In this document: positions 28,979 to 39,095 of the stretch, in pieces
Numbering within the stretch: position 1 is the first letter of the stretch
How the letters are laid out: every line of letters starts with the position of its first letter
Source: an uncultured Gammaproteobacteria bacterium
GTDB taxonomy: Bacteria > Pseudomonadota > Gammaproteobacteria > Pseudomonadales > Pseudohongiellaceae
NCBI GenBank assembly: GCA_913061515.1
Contig: CAJXSF010000016.1
Coordinates: 1-58,736, forward strand
Reading direction: 5' to 3'
DNA length: 58,736 nucleotides
Notes under the pieces: model-generated
Seen by the model: only the letters and a program-made list of their open reading frames with translations
The model's database searches: none
What the model was told of the DNA's origin: nothing
Translations under genes and position numbers: made by a program

Positions 28979-29809
28979 GTGAAGGCAATCGCACACGGAG
29001 CAATCCGCAAAATGAAATCGCGTTTAGAAGCGCCGGTCTCATATGAACTTCCCATCGGCGACACATTCGTAGCGATGAACCCTTTGCTGGGGAATCCATT
29101 GTCATTGAAGTTCAGCGGGCAAATCAACTGCGTCAATTGCGGGCGTAATACCAATAAGAGTTTTAACCAAGGCTATTGCTACCCTTGCTTTCAATCACTG
29201 GCGCAATGCGACTCTTGCATTATTCATCCTGAGCGCTGCCATTTCGATTTAGGCACATGCCGAGAGCCGCAGTGGGGCGAAAAATTCTGCATGCAAGATC
29301 ATATTATCTATCTTGCTAACTCCTCAGGCGTGAAGGTGGGCATTACTCGTGCTACGCAGATTCCGACGCGGTGGGTAGACCAAGGAGCGGTGCAAGCCTT
29401 AGCGATAGCGCGCGTGCGCACTCGTTTGCAATCGGGTAGCCTTGAGGTGTTATTCAAGCAGCACGTTGCCGATAAAACTAATTGGCGTGACATGCTAAAA
29501 GGCAGTGATCATCACACTGACCTACATGCCGAGCGTGACCGCTTGATTGGGGAATGCCAAAAAGATATCGATGATTTAGTGCAACGTTTTGGTTTTCACG
29601 CCATCAGTATTCTAAATGGCATCGAGCCGGTACAGATCGAATATCCTGTGCTGAGCTACCCTGAAAAAATTACCTCCTTTAATTTTGATAAAGACCCATT
29701 GGTAGAAGGCACGTTGATGGGAATCAAAGGACAGTATTTAATATTCGACACCGGGGTCATTAATATGCGCCGCTTTGCGGGCTATAACCTCGAACTATTC
29801 ACGCGCTAA
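28979..29809 (+). CDS. DUF2797 protein with zinc ribbon
   Basis: Protein of 276 residues and unknown function. The N-terminal part has two cysteine pairs typical of a zinc ribbon (INCVNCGR and GYCYPC) and further pairs in CDSC and RCHF...TCRE. The middle segment IIYLANSSGVKVGITRATQIPTRWVDQGA resembles the GIY-YIG nuclease start (strand, Gly, KVGITR), followed by an SLEVLF helix, so a nuclease-like fold is possible, though this is only a motif-level impression. The start is GTG at 28979 with AAAGGA upstream. It lies directly before pepN. Confidence 0.8.
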   Translation: MKAIAHGAIRKMKSRLEAPVSYELPIGDTFVAMNPLLGNPLSLKFSGQINCVNCGRNTNKSFNQGYCYPCFQSLAQCDSCIIHPERCHFDLGTCREPQWGEKFCMQDHIIYLANSSGVKVGITRATQIPTRWVDQGAVQALAIARVRTRLQSGSLEVLFKQHVADKTNWRDMLKGSDHHTDLHAERDRLIGECQKDIDDLVQRFGFHAISILNGIEPVQIEYPVLSYPEKITSFNFDKDPLVEGTLMGIKGQYLIFDTGVINMRRFAGYNLELFTR

Positions 29810-29823
29810 ATTTACTAGGTACA

Positions 29824-32541
29824 GTGACCTCTATGAATCGCGACGGACAACCCAAGACAATCTATTTGCAAGACTATCAGGCACCGGCATTTCTAATTGA
29901 TGAAACCAATTTGCGTTTTGAGCTTGGCGAAACGAGCACGCAAGTCAGCTCGCAATTGGTGATGCGCCGCAACCCAGCCCATGCTGAGCATCGCAATGCA
30001 CCTTTGGTCTTAGATGGGCAAGACATGGAATGTGTCAGCGTATCCATCGATGGTCGGCCGTTAGCGGCGGATGAATACAGTGTCGGGGATGAAACGCTGA
30101 CAATCCATCAACTGCCGCCGTCAGTAGATGAAAACGGCAGTAGCTTTGTGTTTGAGTGTGTCACAAAGATTAAGCCACAAGAAAACACAAGCCTTGAAGG
30201 TTTGTATAAATCAAAGAAAATGTTCTGCACGCAATGTGAGGCAGAAGGGTTTCGTAAGATTACTTATTACCTTGACCGCCCCGATGTTATGTCAAAGTTC
30301 ACGACAACAGTGGTTGCCGAAGAGTCACGCTACCCGATTCTGTTGTCCAACGGCAACGCTATAGCGAAGGGTAAGGAAGAGGGTGGGCGTCATTGGGTGC
30401 AATGGGAAGATCCTTTCCGTAAGCCCTGTTATCTGTTTGCGCTCGTGGCCGGAGACTTGGTGTGTGTTGAAGATTCATTCACCACCTGCAGCGATCGTGA
30501 GATTACCTTGCAAATCTTTGTAGAAGAAAAAGATCAAGACAAGTGTGATCATGCCATGACTTCGTTAAAAAACTCGATGGCATGGGATGAAAAAGTGTTT
30601 GGTCGTGAGTACGATCTCGACATCTTTATGATAGTGGCTGTCGATGATTTCAATATGGGCGCCATGGAGAATAAAGGCCTCAATATCTTTAATACTTCTT
30701 GTGTACTGGCCAATCCTGCAACTACCACTGATAAGGCGTTTCAACGAGTAGAGGCAGTCGTTGCCCATGAGTATTTCCACAACTGGTCTGGTAATCGCGT
30801 TACCTGTAGAGATTGGTTTCAACTAAGTTTAAAAGAAGGCTTTACAGTTTTTCGTGACTCAGAATTTTCATCCGACATGGGCTCACGTACCGTTAAACGC
30901 ATCGATGATGTGACGTTCTTGCGCACAGCGCAGTTCGCCGAAGATGCTGGCCCAATGGCTCACTCTGTGCGACCTGACTCCTATATGGAGATATCGAACT
31001 TCTATACGCTAACGATTTATGAGAAAGGCGCCGAGGTAGTGCGCATGATCAAAGAGTTGATTGGCGATGAGGCGTTCAGAGCAGGCAGTGATTTATACTT
31101 TGAGCGTCACGACGGGCAAGCGGTGACAACCGAAGACTTCGTGAAAGCCATGGAAGATGCAAGCGGTGTAGACCTCACGTTGTTCAGAAATTGGTATTCG
31201 CAAGCGGGCACTCCGCATTTGCAGATCAGCGACACTTATGATGAAGCGAATAAGACTTATACCCTTCACGTTAAACAACATTGCCCGCCAACCCCCGGAC
31301 AAGCTGAAAAGCTTCCGTTTCATATTCCACTACGCATGGGGCTTCTTGATCAGACTGGGCAAGCAGTAACACTCCAATTAGCAGGTGATGAGACTGCAAA
31401 GAGTGCAGAGCGTGTTTTAAGTGTGACGGAAAAAACGCAAGATTTTGTATTTACTAATGTGCAATCTAAACCGATCCCGTCATTACTGCGTGGGTTCTCC
31501 GCACCTGTCAAAATGAAATTTGATTACTCCCGTGACGAGTTATTGTTTTTAATGACCCATGATAGCGATGGATTTAATCGCTGGAACAGCGCGCAGCAAC
31601 TAAGCGTGGAGGTCATGTCAGAACTGTTACTGGATTATCAGGCAGGCCGGGCAATGGTGCTTGATCAACGAGTGATCTCGGCATTCGATGCTATTTTGCA
31701 ACTAAGCATTGATAAATCGCGTCAAAACTTAGAGCAAGACAAAGAGATGGTGGCGCAATTACTAACATTGCCCTCTGAGGCCTACCTCAGTGAGCTCGCT
31801 GAAGAGGTAGACGTAGCCGGTATTCATGCGGTGCGTGAGTTCGTTTCCGATGCAATTGCCAACACCTTGGCCGCCAAGTGGGCAATCCTATTTGAGATTA
31901 ATTCTGGTGTGCAACCGTATCGCGCTGACGCAGAAGGCATTGCCAGACGTGCTTTGAAAAACACCTGTCTTGGGTATTTATTGCGTACTAGCAATGCGCA
32001 TTATTTGCAGGTTTGCAAAGAACAGTTTGATAACGCCGACAATATGACTGATGTTGCTGCAGCACTGCGTTTACTCGTGAACAGCTCACACGTTGAGGCT
32101 GAATTAATGCGTGAGCAGGCGTTGCAGCACTTCTACGAGAAGTGGCAGCATGAAGCGTTGGTTGTGGATCAGTGGTTTGGGATTCAGGCGGCTTCGAGTC
32201 TGCCTGGCGCTTTGGATAGAGTACAAACTTTGATGCAACACGAAGCTTTCTCGATAAAAAACCCCAATAAAGTGCGCGCGTTAATCGGTGCCTTCTGTGG
32301 TCAAAACCCTGTGCATTTTCATGAGATCACTGGTGCCGGTTATGAGTTCTTGGCTGATCGCATTCTGCAACTTAATGCGCTCAATCCACAGATCGCTTCG
32401 CGATTGCTGACACCTTTGACTCGCTGGAAGAAATACGATGCCACGCGGCAGCAGTTAATGCGCAAGCAGTTGCAAAGAATTGCTGATGAGAAATCGCTTT
32501 CTAAAGATGTTTACGAGGTGGTGGCGAAGAGTTTGCAATAA
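29824..32541 (+). CDS. pepN: aminopeptidase N, M1 family
   Basis: Major broad-specificity cytoplasmic aminopeptidase; 905 residues (E. coli 870). The substrate-recognition motif is GAMENKGLNIF, and the zinc motif is HEYFHNWSGNRVTCRDWFQLSLKEG (HExxH plus downstream Glu). The catalytic tyrosine lies in FYTLTIYEKGAEVVRM. The C-terminal half is the helical DUF3458 region. Two starts are possible: GTG 29824 (AGGT five bases upstream) or ATG 29833. A strong terminator follows. Confidence 0.95.
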   Translation: MTSMNRDGQPKTIYLQDYQAPAFLIDETNLRFELGETSTQVSSQLVMRRNPAHAEHRNAPLVLDGQDMECVSVSIDGRPLAADEYSVGDETLTIHQLPPSVDENGSSFVFECVTKIKPQENTSLEGLYKSKKMFCTQCEAEGFRKITYYLDRPDVMSKFTTTVVAEESRYPILLSNGNAIAKGKEEGGRHWVQWEDPFRKPCYLFALVAGDLVCVEDSFTTCSDREITLQIFVEEKDQDKCDHAMTSLKNSMAWDEKVFGREYDLDIFMIVAVDDFNMGAMENKGLNIFNTSCVLANPATTTDKAFQRVEAVVAHEYFHNWSGNRVTCRDWFQLSLKEGFTVFRDSEFSSDMGSRTVKRIDDVTFLRTAQFAEDAGPMAHSVRPDSYMEISNFYTLTIYEKGAEVVRMIKELIGDEAFRAGSDLYFERHDGQAVTTEDFVKAMEDASGVDLTLFRNWYSQAGTPHLQISDTYDEANKTYTLHVKQHCPPTPGQAEKLPFHIPLRMGLLDQTGQAVTLQLAGDETAKSAERVLSVTEKTQDFVFTNVQSKPIPSLLRGFSAPVKMKFDYSRDELLFLMTHDSDGFNRWNSAQQLSVEVMSELLLDYQAGRAMVLDQRVISAFDAILQLSIDKSRQNLEQDKEMVAQLLTLPSEAYLSELAEEVDVAGIHAVREFVSDAIANTLAAKWAILFEINSGVQPYRADAEGIARRALKNTCLGYLLRTSNAHYLQVCKEQFDNADNMTDVAAALRLLVNSSHVEAELMREQALQHFYEKWQHEALVVDQWFGIQAASSLPGALDRVQTLMQHEAFSIKNPNKVRALIGAFCGQNPVHFHEITGAGYEFLADRILQLNALNPQIASRLLTPLTRWKKYDATRQQLMRKQLQRIADEKSLSKDVYEVVAKSLQ

Positions 32542-32569
32542 ACGCCAACACAGTAAAAGTTGATTCAAA

Positions 32570-32598
32570 AAAAAGGCCAAGCATTGCTTGGCCTTTTT
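32570..32598. terminator. bidirectional intrinsic terminator between pepN and acnB
   Basis: AAAAAGGCCAAGC and GCTTGGCCTTTTT form a 13-bp perfect stem around ATT. The A-tract on one side and T-tract on the other let it serve both convergent genes. Confidence 0.9.
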
Positions 32599-32615
32599 CG
32601 TTTCGCGATTATTGC

Positions 32616-35210
32616 TTAAGCAACATCACGGACATTCACTAGAGGAATGTTTTTAGCATTTTCGGCGGCTTCCATGTATGACTTGATCTCGTTGAAGTTC
32701 AAGTAACGGTAGATTTCGCTAGACATGGTGTCAACGTTCTTCATATAGACCATATACTCTTCCATCGTTGGGATTTTGCCCAATACAGAAGCGACAGCGG
32801 CAAGCTCTGAAGAGGCCAAGTAGACGAATGCGCCTTCACCTAAACGGTTAGGGAAGTTACGTGTCGATGTCGACACGACTGTCGATTTAGGCGCAACTCG
32901 TGCTTGGTTACCCATGCATAGCGAACAACCTGGCATCTCGGTGCGGGCACCAGAGACTCCGAATACACTATAAACACCTTCTTCGATTAGCTGGTGTTGA
33001 TCCATCTTAGTAGGAGGAGATACCCATAGACGCGTTGGTATGCCACCTTTGACTTGCTTCAAGACTTCACTTGCTGCACGGAAGTGACCAATATTGGTCA
33101 TGCATGAGCCGATGAAGACTTCATCAATCTTAGTGCCTTGAACTTCTGACAAAGGTTTAACGTCGTCTGGATCATTCGGGCATGCCAGTAGCGGCTCTTT
33201 GATCTCATTAAGATCGATCTCGATGATCTTGTAGTACTCGGCATCCGCATCTGGCTCAAGAAGTTCAGGGTTTTCCAACCATTCTTCCATTGCTTTAGCA
33301 CGACGCTCTAGCGTACGTGGGTCGCCATAGCCTTCGCTAATCATCCAACGTAGAAGGGTGATGTTGGATTTGAAGTACTCAATGATTGGCTCTTTGTTCA
33401 GGCGAATCGTGCAGCCGCCAGCAGAACGTTCTGCTGATGCGTCCGATAGTTCGAAGGCTTGCTCAACTTTAAGATCTGGTAAACCTTCGATCTCAAGAAT
33501 GCGGCCAGAGAAGATGTTCTTCTTACCCTTTTTCTCAACGGTCAGATCGCCAGATTGCAGTGCTGCGTAAGGGATCGCGTTAACGAGATCCCGTAGCGTG
33601 ATGCCAGGCTGCATCTCACCTTTGAATCGAACCAAAACTGACTCGGGCATATCCAAAGGAATAACGCCTGTTGCCGCTGCGAAGGCAACTAGGCCTGAAC
33701 CGGCAGGGAAGGAGATGCCGATTGGGAAACGGGTGTGTGAATCACCGCCTGTGCCCACTGTATCAGGCAATAGCATGCGGTTGAGCCATGAGTGGATGAT
33801 GCCGTCGCCTGGGCGCAATGCAACGCCGCCACGGGTCTGAATGAAATCAGGCAATGTATGCTGTGTTTCGATATCAACAGGCTTTGGATAAGCGGCCGTG
33901 TGACAGAAAGACTGCATGACCAAATCGGCTGAAAAGCCAAGACAGGCGAGATCTTTAAGCTCGTCGCGGGTCATTGGGCCTGTTGTGTCTTGTGAACCAA
34001 CAGTTGTCATTTTTGGTTCGCAATAGCTGCCAGCGCGAACGCCAGCGACGCCGCATGCCTTGCCGACCATCTTCTGCGCCAGTGTGTAGCCCTTCGTAGA
34101 GGACTCTGGGTTGAAGGGCAGACGGAATACTTTCGAAGGCTCTAGGCCTAGGGCTGTACGTGCTTTATCAGTTAAGCCACGGCCAATGATCAGCGGAATT
34201 CGACCGCCGGCACGCACTTCGTCTAGAAGGACTTCAGTTTTCAGTTCAAACGTACTGATGACCTCGTCAGTGCCATGGGCTGTGATTTTGCCTTCATAAG
34301 GGTAAATGTCGATAACATCGCCAGTGTTGAGTGAGTCAACGTCGCATTCGATTGGGAAAGCGCCGGCATCTTCCATCGTGTTGAAGAAGATAGGAGCGAT
34401 CTTACCGCCGATACACACACCGCCATCGCGCTTATTAGGGATGTAAGGAATGTCATTGCCAATGTTCCAAAGAACAGAGTTAGTGGCTGACTTACGTGAA
34501 GAACCTGTGCCCATCACGTCGCCCACTAGTGCCACCGGGTGACCTTTGGTTTTCAGTTCGGCGATTTGCTCTGCGGCATTGGTGACGCCTTCACGCTCCA
34601 TCTTGTACATGGCAAGTGCATGCAAAGGGATGTCAGGACGTGACCATGCGTCTTGAGCGGGGGAGAGATCATCTGTATTTGTCTCACCAGGCACTTTATA
34701 GACAGTGACGGTCATTACTTTTGGTAGTTCAGGCTTATTGGTAAACCACTCGGCCTCAGCCCATGATTTCAACAAGGTCTTAGCGTGCTCGTTGCCTGCT
34801 TTTGCGCGCTCTTCCACATCGTGAAAGGCATCAAACATTAGCAACGTGTGGGATAACTCTTCTACAGCCAGTGGGGCTAATTCGTCGTTATCGAGCAGGC
34901 CGACCAAAGTGTTGATGTTATAACCGCCAAGCATAGAGCCAAGCAATTTGATGGCTGAGACTTTATCGATTACAGGAGAGCTTGCTTCGCCTTTGGCAAG
35001 CGCAGAGAGAAAACCTGCTTTTACGTAGGCTGCTTCGTCAACACCGGCAGGGACGCGGTTAGAGATGAGATCGAGAATGAACTCCTCTTCGCCTTTTGGT
35101 GGGTTTTTTAATAATTCAACTAACGCAGCAACTTGTTCTGCGTCCAACGGCTTAGGAACGATGCCTTGTTCAGCGCGTTCGGCCACATGTTTACGGTAAG
35201 CTTCTAACAC
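32616..35210 (-). CDS. acnB: aconitate hydratase B
   Basis: TCA-cycle aconitase with a 4Fe-4S cluster; 864 residues (E. coli 865). The AcnB-specific order is visible: N-terminal HEAT-like domain ([21 protein letters not shown]), swivel domain ([19 protein letters not shown]), then catalytic domains. Cluster cysteines are in CHTAAYPKP and [11 protein letters not shown]. The start is GTG 35210 with GGGGA upstream. It is convergent with pepN. A perfect palindrome lies about 120 bases upstream of the start. Confidence 0.97.
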   Translation of the reverse strand: MLEAYRKHVAERAEQGIVPKPLDAEQVAALVELLKNPPKGEEEFILDLISNRVPAGVDEAAYVKAGFLSALAKGEASSPVIDKVSAIKLLGSMLGGYNINTLVGLLDNDELAPLAVEELSHTLLMFDAFHDVEERAKAGNEHAKTLLKSWAEAEWFTNKPELPKVMTVTVYKVPGETNTDDLSPAQDAWSRPDIPLHALAMYKMEREGVTNAAEQIAELKTKGHPVALVGDVMGTGSSRKSATNSVLWNIGNDIPYIPNKRDGGVCIGGKIAPIFFNTMEDAGAFPIECDVDSLNTGDVIDIYPYEGKITAHGTDEVISTFELKTEVLLDEVRAGGRIPLIIGRGLTDKARTALGLEPSKVFRLPFNPESSTKGYTLAQKMVGKACGVAGVRAGSYCEPKMTTVGSQDTTGPMTRDELKDLACLGFSADLVMQSFCHTAAYPKPVDIETQHTLPDFIQTRGGVALRPGDGIIHSWLNRMLLPDTVGTGGDSHTRFPIGISFPAGSGLVAFAAATGVIPLDMPESVLVRFKGEMQPGITLRDLVNAIPYAALQSGDLTVEKKGKKNIFSGRILEIEGLPDLKVEQAFELSDASAERSAGGCTIRLNKEPIIEYFKSNITLLRWMISEGYGDPRTLERRAKAMEEWLENPELLEPDADAEYYKIIEIDLNEIKEPLLACPNDPDDVKPLSEVQGTKIDEVFIGSCMTNIGHFRAASEVLKQVKGGIPTRLWVSPPTKMDQHQLIEEGVYSVFGVSGARTEMPGCSLCMGNQARVAPKSTVVSTSTRNFPNRLGEGAFVYLASSELAAVASVLGKIPTMEEYMVYMKNVDTMSSEIYRYLNFNEIKSYMEAAENAKNIPLVNVRDVA

Positions 35211-35326
35211 AGTATTCCCCTCGTCGATTGACTATAAGGCAGAGAGTGACAGCACAGAAAAGACAAGCTGCACATTGTAGGTGTGAGTTGTGACAATTCG
35301 CAGGTCGATTTCGCAGGTAGACAAAT

Positions 35327-35345
35327 ATAGGCGTATTACGCCTAT
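35327..35345. promoter_or_regulatory. 9-bp perfect palindrome upstream of acnB
   Basis: ATAGGCGTA-T-TACGCCTAT lies between divergent acnB and the DUF1289 gene. The near-perfect dyad with a one-base centre is the shape of a homodimeric repressor operator. The remaining sequence of this 276-base gap (35211-35486) shows a possible TACAAT -10 for acnB on the minus strand but no convincing -35. Confidence 0.4.
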
Positions 35346-35486
35346 GAAAATTCCACCAAGGATTCGATTAGCTGTTAAAATTGGAGGCTTATTATAGGCG
35401 AATTGCTGCAAAAACTCCAGTTTCCATAGTGCGAGCTTGCTGCAATCAAGCCATGAAATTCCTTAAATACATGACAGGTTGAAAAA

Positions 35487-35948
35487 TTGAAGAGCGGTCT
35501 TACTCGAACGCCGTGTATCGGTGTGTGTTCTACGACATCGGTTGGTGACAGTATTTGCAGAGGGTGCAAACGGTATGCATTCGAGGTCATTCAATGGAAT
35601 GCTTATAACGATGAAGAAAAAGAATCGGTTTTGCGGCGTATCGAAGTGTTGACGGAGCAGATCATGGGAGACAAGTTCCATATTGATTCCCAGGATGCGC
35701 TAAAGCAGCGCATGAAAGCGCACAAGCTTCCGTTTAATGAAGCCTTATCTCCTTATTGTTGGATCAACACCTTGTTGCAAAAAGCGCCTCTGGATCGGCT
35801 GCGGTTAGCGGATTTTGGGGTCAGTGTTAAGGCCTCCTACGCTCATATCGGCGTGCAAGAGCTGGCCAATATAATCGACAAAGAATTGTTGACCTTATGC
35901 GGCGCGCATTTTGAGCGCTATTACGCGCAGATGGACAGCTATTCTTAG
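35487..35948 (+). CDS. DUF1289 protein with C-terminal extension
   Basis: Protein of 153 residues. The N-terminal 50 residues form the DUF1289 module with its four-cysteine pattern (PCIGVC...CRGC); such modules are thought to bind iron or zinc. The remaining 100 residues are an unrecognised, largely helical extension. The only in-frame start before the conserved PCIGVC is TTG 35487, since a stop lies at 35472; AGG sits eight bases upstream. It is convergent with lpxH, nine bases apart. Confidence 0.75.
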   Translation: MKSGLTRTPCIGVCSTTSVGDSICRGCKRYAFEVIQWNAYNDEEKESVLRRIEVLTEQIMGDKFHIDSQDALKQRMKAHKLPFNEALSPYCWINTLLQKAPLDRLRLADFGVSVKASYAHIGVQELANIIDKELLTLCGAHFERYYAQMDSYS

Positions 35949-35957
35949 TGGGCAATC

Positions 35958-36704
35958 TTAGTGAGGAAAATGCTTCAGCTCGTAGCCTGTGCTGCTGAAC
36001 TCCAGAGCCCACCCCTTACAATCCCAGCTGCCTAGGACGATTCTGATCGCCTCATCTCTGCCATTAATAGGCTCTTGTAGGCGCATCTTATGAACAGAAG
36101 GGCGGTGCGTGTGGCCATGTATGAGGATATTCACTTGTTCGCGGTGCAGAAGATCGAGCACCTCTTGCGGCGTGACATCCATAATATCAGAGGCTTTGTG
36201 GCTACTTTGTTCTTTGCTTTGCTGACGGGTTTGCTGGGCAATCATGTGTCGCTCGACGAGGGAGCGTTCCAAGAACTCATTCTGCCAGCGCTCTGAACGT
36301 ACCATCTTGCGGAACTTCATGTATTCAATATCACGTGTGCACAGACTATCACCATGCATAAGGGCTAGTTTTTGGCCATGACACTCGATAACGGTAGGGT
36401 CTTCGATGAGCTGCGCACTACAATGCTGCGCGTAGGACGCACCGAGTAAGAAGTCTCGGTTGCCATGCATAATGTAGATTTTTGAACCACTGGCCGCGAG
36501 CGAGCTGAGGGCGTTGGCGACAGTGTCTGTTAGAATGCTACGATCGTCGTCACCCACCCAAACCTCGAAGAAATCTCCTAAGATATAAAGTGCGTCGCAG
36601 CCGTGTGCGCCGGCAACGTAATTCAGAAAGCATTTGGTGATCGCCTCGTTGTCAGCGTCTAAATGCAAATCTGAAATAAATAGCGTCTTCCCTACATTGG
36701 ACAT
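35958..36704 (-). CDS. lpxH: UDP-2,3-diacylglucosamine diphosphatase
   Basis: Calcineurin-like phosphoesterase of lipid A synthesis, acting at the inner-membrane surface; 248 residues (E. coli 240). The dimetal motifs are all present: ISDLHL, GDFFEVWVGDDD, HGNRDF, LMHGD and HGHTHRP. ATG 36704 gives the family start MSNVGKTLFISDLHLD; the frame runs upstream to 36800 through the ppiB gene and that extension is not real. It begins 13 bases after ppiB, so the pair is an operon as in E. coli. It demonstrates that the organism makes lipid A. Confidence 0.95.
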   Translation of the reverse strand: MSNVGKTLFISDLHLDADNEAITKCFLNYVAGAHGCDALYILGDFFEVWVGDDDRSILTDTVANALSSLAASGSKIYIMHGNRDFLLGASYAQHCSAQLIEDPTVIECHGQKLALMHGDSLCTRDIEYMKFRKMVRSERWQNEFLERSLVERHMIAQQTRQQSKEQSSHKASDIMDVTPQEVLDLLHREQVNILIHGHTHRPSVHKMRLQEPINGRDEAIRIVLGSWDCKGWALEFSSTGYELKHFPH

Positions 36705-36717
36705 GGTGCAGCCGTTA

Positions 36718-37245
36718 TTATTTTTCTGTGGTGTCTGTTGTCGCCTGCTCTGGCATCGTGACAGTCGTGTCGGTAATGATGATTTCATCGACAGGGACAT
36801 CTTGGTGGCCAGACTTCGAAGTCGTCTTACACTGCTTGATCTTATTCACAACGTCCATGCCTGCACTGACCTTGCCAAATACGGCATAGCCCCAGCCTTG
36901 GGCTGTCTTGTTCTTGTGATTCAAGAAAGTGTTATCGCTCACATTGATGAAGAACTGTGAGGTGGCCGAATGCGGATCGGATGTTCTGGCCATGGCCAAA
37001 GTCCCTGCATCGTTAGTTAGGCCATTATCGGCCTCATTGGGGATAGGCTTGCCATTGGGCTTCTGAGTCATGCCTGATTCAAAGCCACCGCCTTGGATCA
37101 TGAAGTTATCGATAACCCGATGAAATATGGTGTTGTTGTAAAAGCCATTCTTAGCGTATTCGAGAAAATTAGCCGAGGATTCGGGCGCTTTTTCGAAATC
37201 TAACTCGACTGTGATATCACCATAATTCGTTTTAAAGACAATCAT
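36718..37245 (-). CDS. ppiB: peptidyl-prolyl cis-trans isomerase B (cyclophilin)
   Basis: Cytoplasmic cyclophilin-type proline isomerase; 175 residues (E. coli 164). The core motifs are [36 protein letters not shown] and [18 protein letters not shown] 37245 has GAAGG eight bases upstream. There is no signal peptide. A short acidic/Thr-rich tail (about 10 residues) follows the usual end. It is divergent from glnS. Confidence 0.95.
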   Translation of the reverse strand: MIVFKTNYGDITVELDFEKAPESSANFLEYAKNGFYNNTIFHRVIDNFMIQGGGFESGMTQKPNGKPIPNEADNGLTNDAGTLAMARTSDPHSATSQFFINVSDNTFLNHKNKTAQGWGYAVFGKVSAGMDVVNKIKQCKTTSKSGHQDVPVDEIIITDTTVTMPEQATTDTTEK

Positions 37246-37281
37246 TGCGTACAACCTTCAGTATAAAGCGGCATTGGCCAC

Positions 37282-37310
37282 TTATGAGAAACACGTGGAA
37301 CGGTTATAAT
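37282..37310 (+). promoter_or_regulatory. candidate sigma-70 promoter for glnS-cysS
   Basis: TTATGA (37282-37287), 17-base spacer, consensus TATAAT (37305-37310), about 40 bases before glnS. The -10 is perfect and the -35 weak. Confidence 0.55.
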
Positions 37311-37349
37311 ACGTCCTTTGTCACTTGTGAGAAAGCAGAAAACAACGAT

Positions 37350-39095
37350 ATGAGCGCTTCAGACGATTCCAAACCAAACGACGCCACTGGCCCCGCATCA
37401 AATTTTATTCGCCACATTATTGAGCAAGATTTGCAAAGCGGCAAGCACAATGGGCGTGTCCAAACACGCTTTCCCCCGGAGCCTAACGGTTTCCTGCATA
37501 TTGGGCATGCGAAATCTATTTGTCTCAACTTTGGCGTTGCTGACAGCTATGGTGGTCAGTGCAATTTACGCTTCGATGACACCAATCCTGAGAAAGAGAG
37601 TCAGGAATTTGTCAATGCCATTTCCGACGATATTCGCTGGCTTGGTTTTCAGTGGAGCGGGGATATCCGCTACACCTCTAGTTATTTCGATGCCTTGCAC
37701 GATTTCGCGGTACAGCTCATTGAGAAAGGCAAAGCCTATGTGTGCAGTCTTTCCCCAGAGCAGGCGCGGGAGTATCGCGGCACGTTAACAAGCCCTGGTA
37801 TAGATAGCCCTTATCGAGAGCGCAGTGTTGAGGAAAATCTTGGCTTATTCGCACAGATGCGTGCTGGGGATTTCCCTGACGGCACCCATAGTCTACGGGC
37901 GAAGATAGACATGGCATCGCCGAACATCAATATGCGCGACCCTGTTTTGTATCGGATTCGGCATGTTGAGCACCATCAGACGGGGTCAAAATGGCCAATT
38001 TACCCAATGTACGATTACGCCCATTGTATTTCTGATGCGATGGAATGTGTGACCCATTCATTGTGCACATTGGAGTTCGAAGATCATCGTCCGTTGTATG
38101 ACTGGATTTTGCAGACTCTCGATATTAAGTCTTTGACCGCGGCCAGCGATAACAGCTGCGCGGCAGATGACTATGTGCTGCCAAGGCAGATCGAATTTGC
38201 CCGCTTGAATATCAACTATACGGTGATGAGCAAGCGCAAGCTCAAAGAGCTAGTGACAGAGAATTACGTTAATGGTTGGGACGATCCGCGTATGCCGACA
38301 TTGTCTGGTTTGCGTCGCCGTGGCTTTACGCCAGAGTCGATTCGCAACTTTTGCGAACGAGCAGGCGTTGCCCGTAGTTCGGGAACAGTCGATGTGGGGA
38401 TGCTCGAGCACAGTATTCGTGAAGATTTGGACAGTAATGCGCCACGAGCGATGTGCGTGCTGCGTCCTTTGAAAGTGACTTTGAGCAATTACCCTGAAAA
38501 TGAAACACAAACCTTAGTGTTGCCGTGTCATCCAAAGAATGAAGAGATGGGAACCCGCGAAATCGCTTTTGCGAAAACGCTTTACATTGACGCCAATGAT
38601 TTTGAAGAAATCCCACCGCCTAAATACAAGCGTTTAAGCCCGGGTGTTGAGGTGCGTCTGCGTGGTGGCTATGTGATACGCTGCGATGAGGTAATCAAAA
38701 ACGCAGAGGGTGAAGTGGTCGAGCTGCTTTGTAGCTATGATCCTGAAACCCTAGGGGTAAACCCAGTCGGGCGAAAAGTAAAAGGGGTTATTCACTGGGT
38801 GCCAGCAGAGTCGGCACTGGATGTGGAAGTGCGCATTTACGATCGTCTGTTCAATAAAGAAAACCCAGACGATAAATCGATTGCCGACTACAAAGAGTGT
38901 TTGAACCCAGACTCATTGCTCGTTTTAACTGGTTGTAAAGCAGAGCCAAGCCTTAAAACAGCGGCAGCAGAGGCGAGCTTCCAGTTTGAACGCGAAGGGT
39001 ATTTCTGCGTTGATCGTCATGATTCTACTGCAGAGAAAATTGTCTTTAATCGCACCGTGACTCTACGAGATTCATGGGCAAAAATATCAGGTTGA
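37350..39095 (+). CDS. glnS: glutamine--tRNA ligase
   Basis: Class I synthetase that charges tRNA-Gln directly; 581 residues (E. coli 554). HIGH motif: [20 protein letters not shown]-like motif: [11 protein letters not shown]. Two C-terminal beta-barrel domains read the anticodon ([31 protein letters not shown]). ATG 37350 gives MSASDDSKP; upstream in-frame residues are not conserved. Presence of GlnRS means no need for the Glu-tRNA-Gln amidotransferase route. The stop overlaps the cysS frame. Confidence 0.96.
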   Translation: MSASDDSKPNDATGPASNFIRHIIEQDLQSGKHNGRVQTRFPPEPNGFLHIGHAKSICLNFGVADSYGGQCNLRFDDTNPEKESQEFVNAISDDIRWLGFQWSGDIRYTSSYFDALHDFAVQLIEKGKAYVCSLSPEQAREYRGTLTSPGIDSPYRERSVEENLGLFAQMRAGDFPDGTHSLRAKIDMASPNINMRDPVLYRIRHVEHHQTGSKWPIYPMYDYAHCISDAMECVTHSLCTLEFEDHRPLYDWILQTLDIKSLTAASDNSCAADDYVLPRQIEFARLNINYTVMSKRKLKELVTENYVNGWDDPRMPTLSGLRRRGFTPESIRNFCERAGVARSSGTVDVGMLEHSIREDLDSNAPRAMCVLRPLKVTLSNYPENETQTLVLPCHPKNEEMGTREIAFAKTLYIDANDFEEIPPPKYKRLSPGVEVRLRGGYVIRCDEVIKNAEGEVVELLCSYDPETLGVNPVGRKVKGVIHWVPAESALDVEVRIYDRLFNKENPDDKSIADYKECLNPDSLLVLTGCKAEPSLKTAAAEASFQFEREGYFCVDRHDSTAEKIVFNRTVTLRDSWAKISG

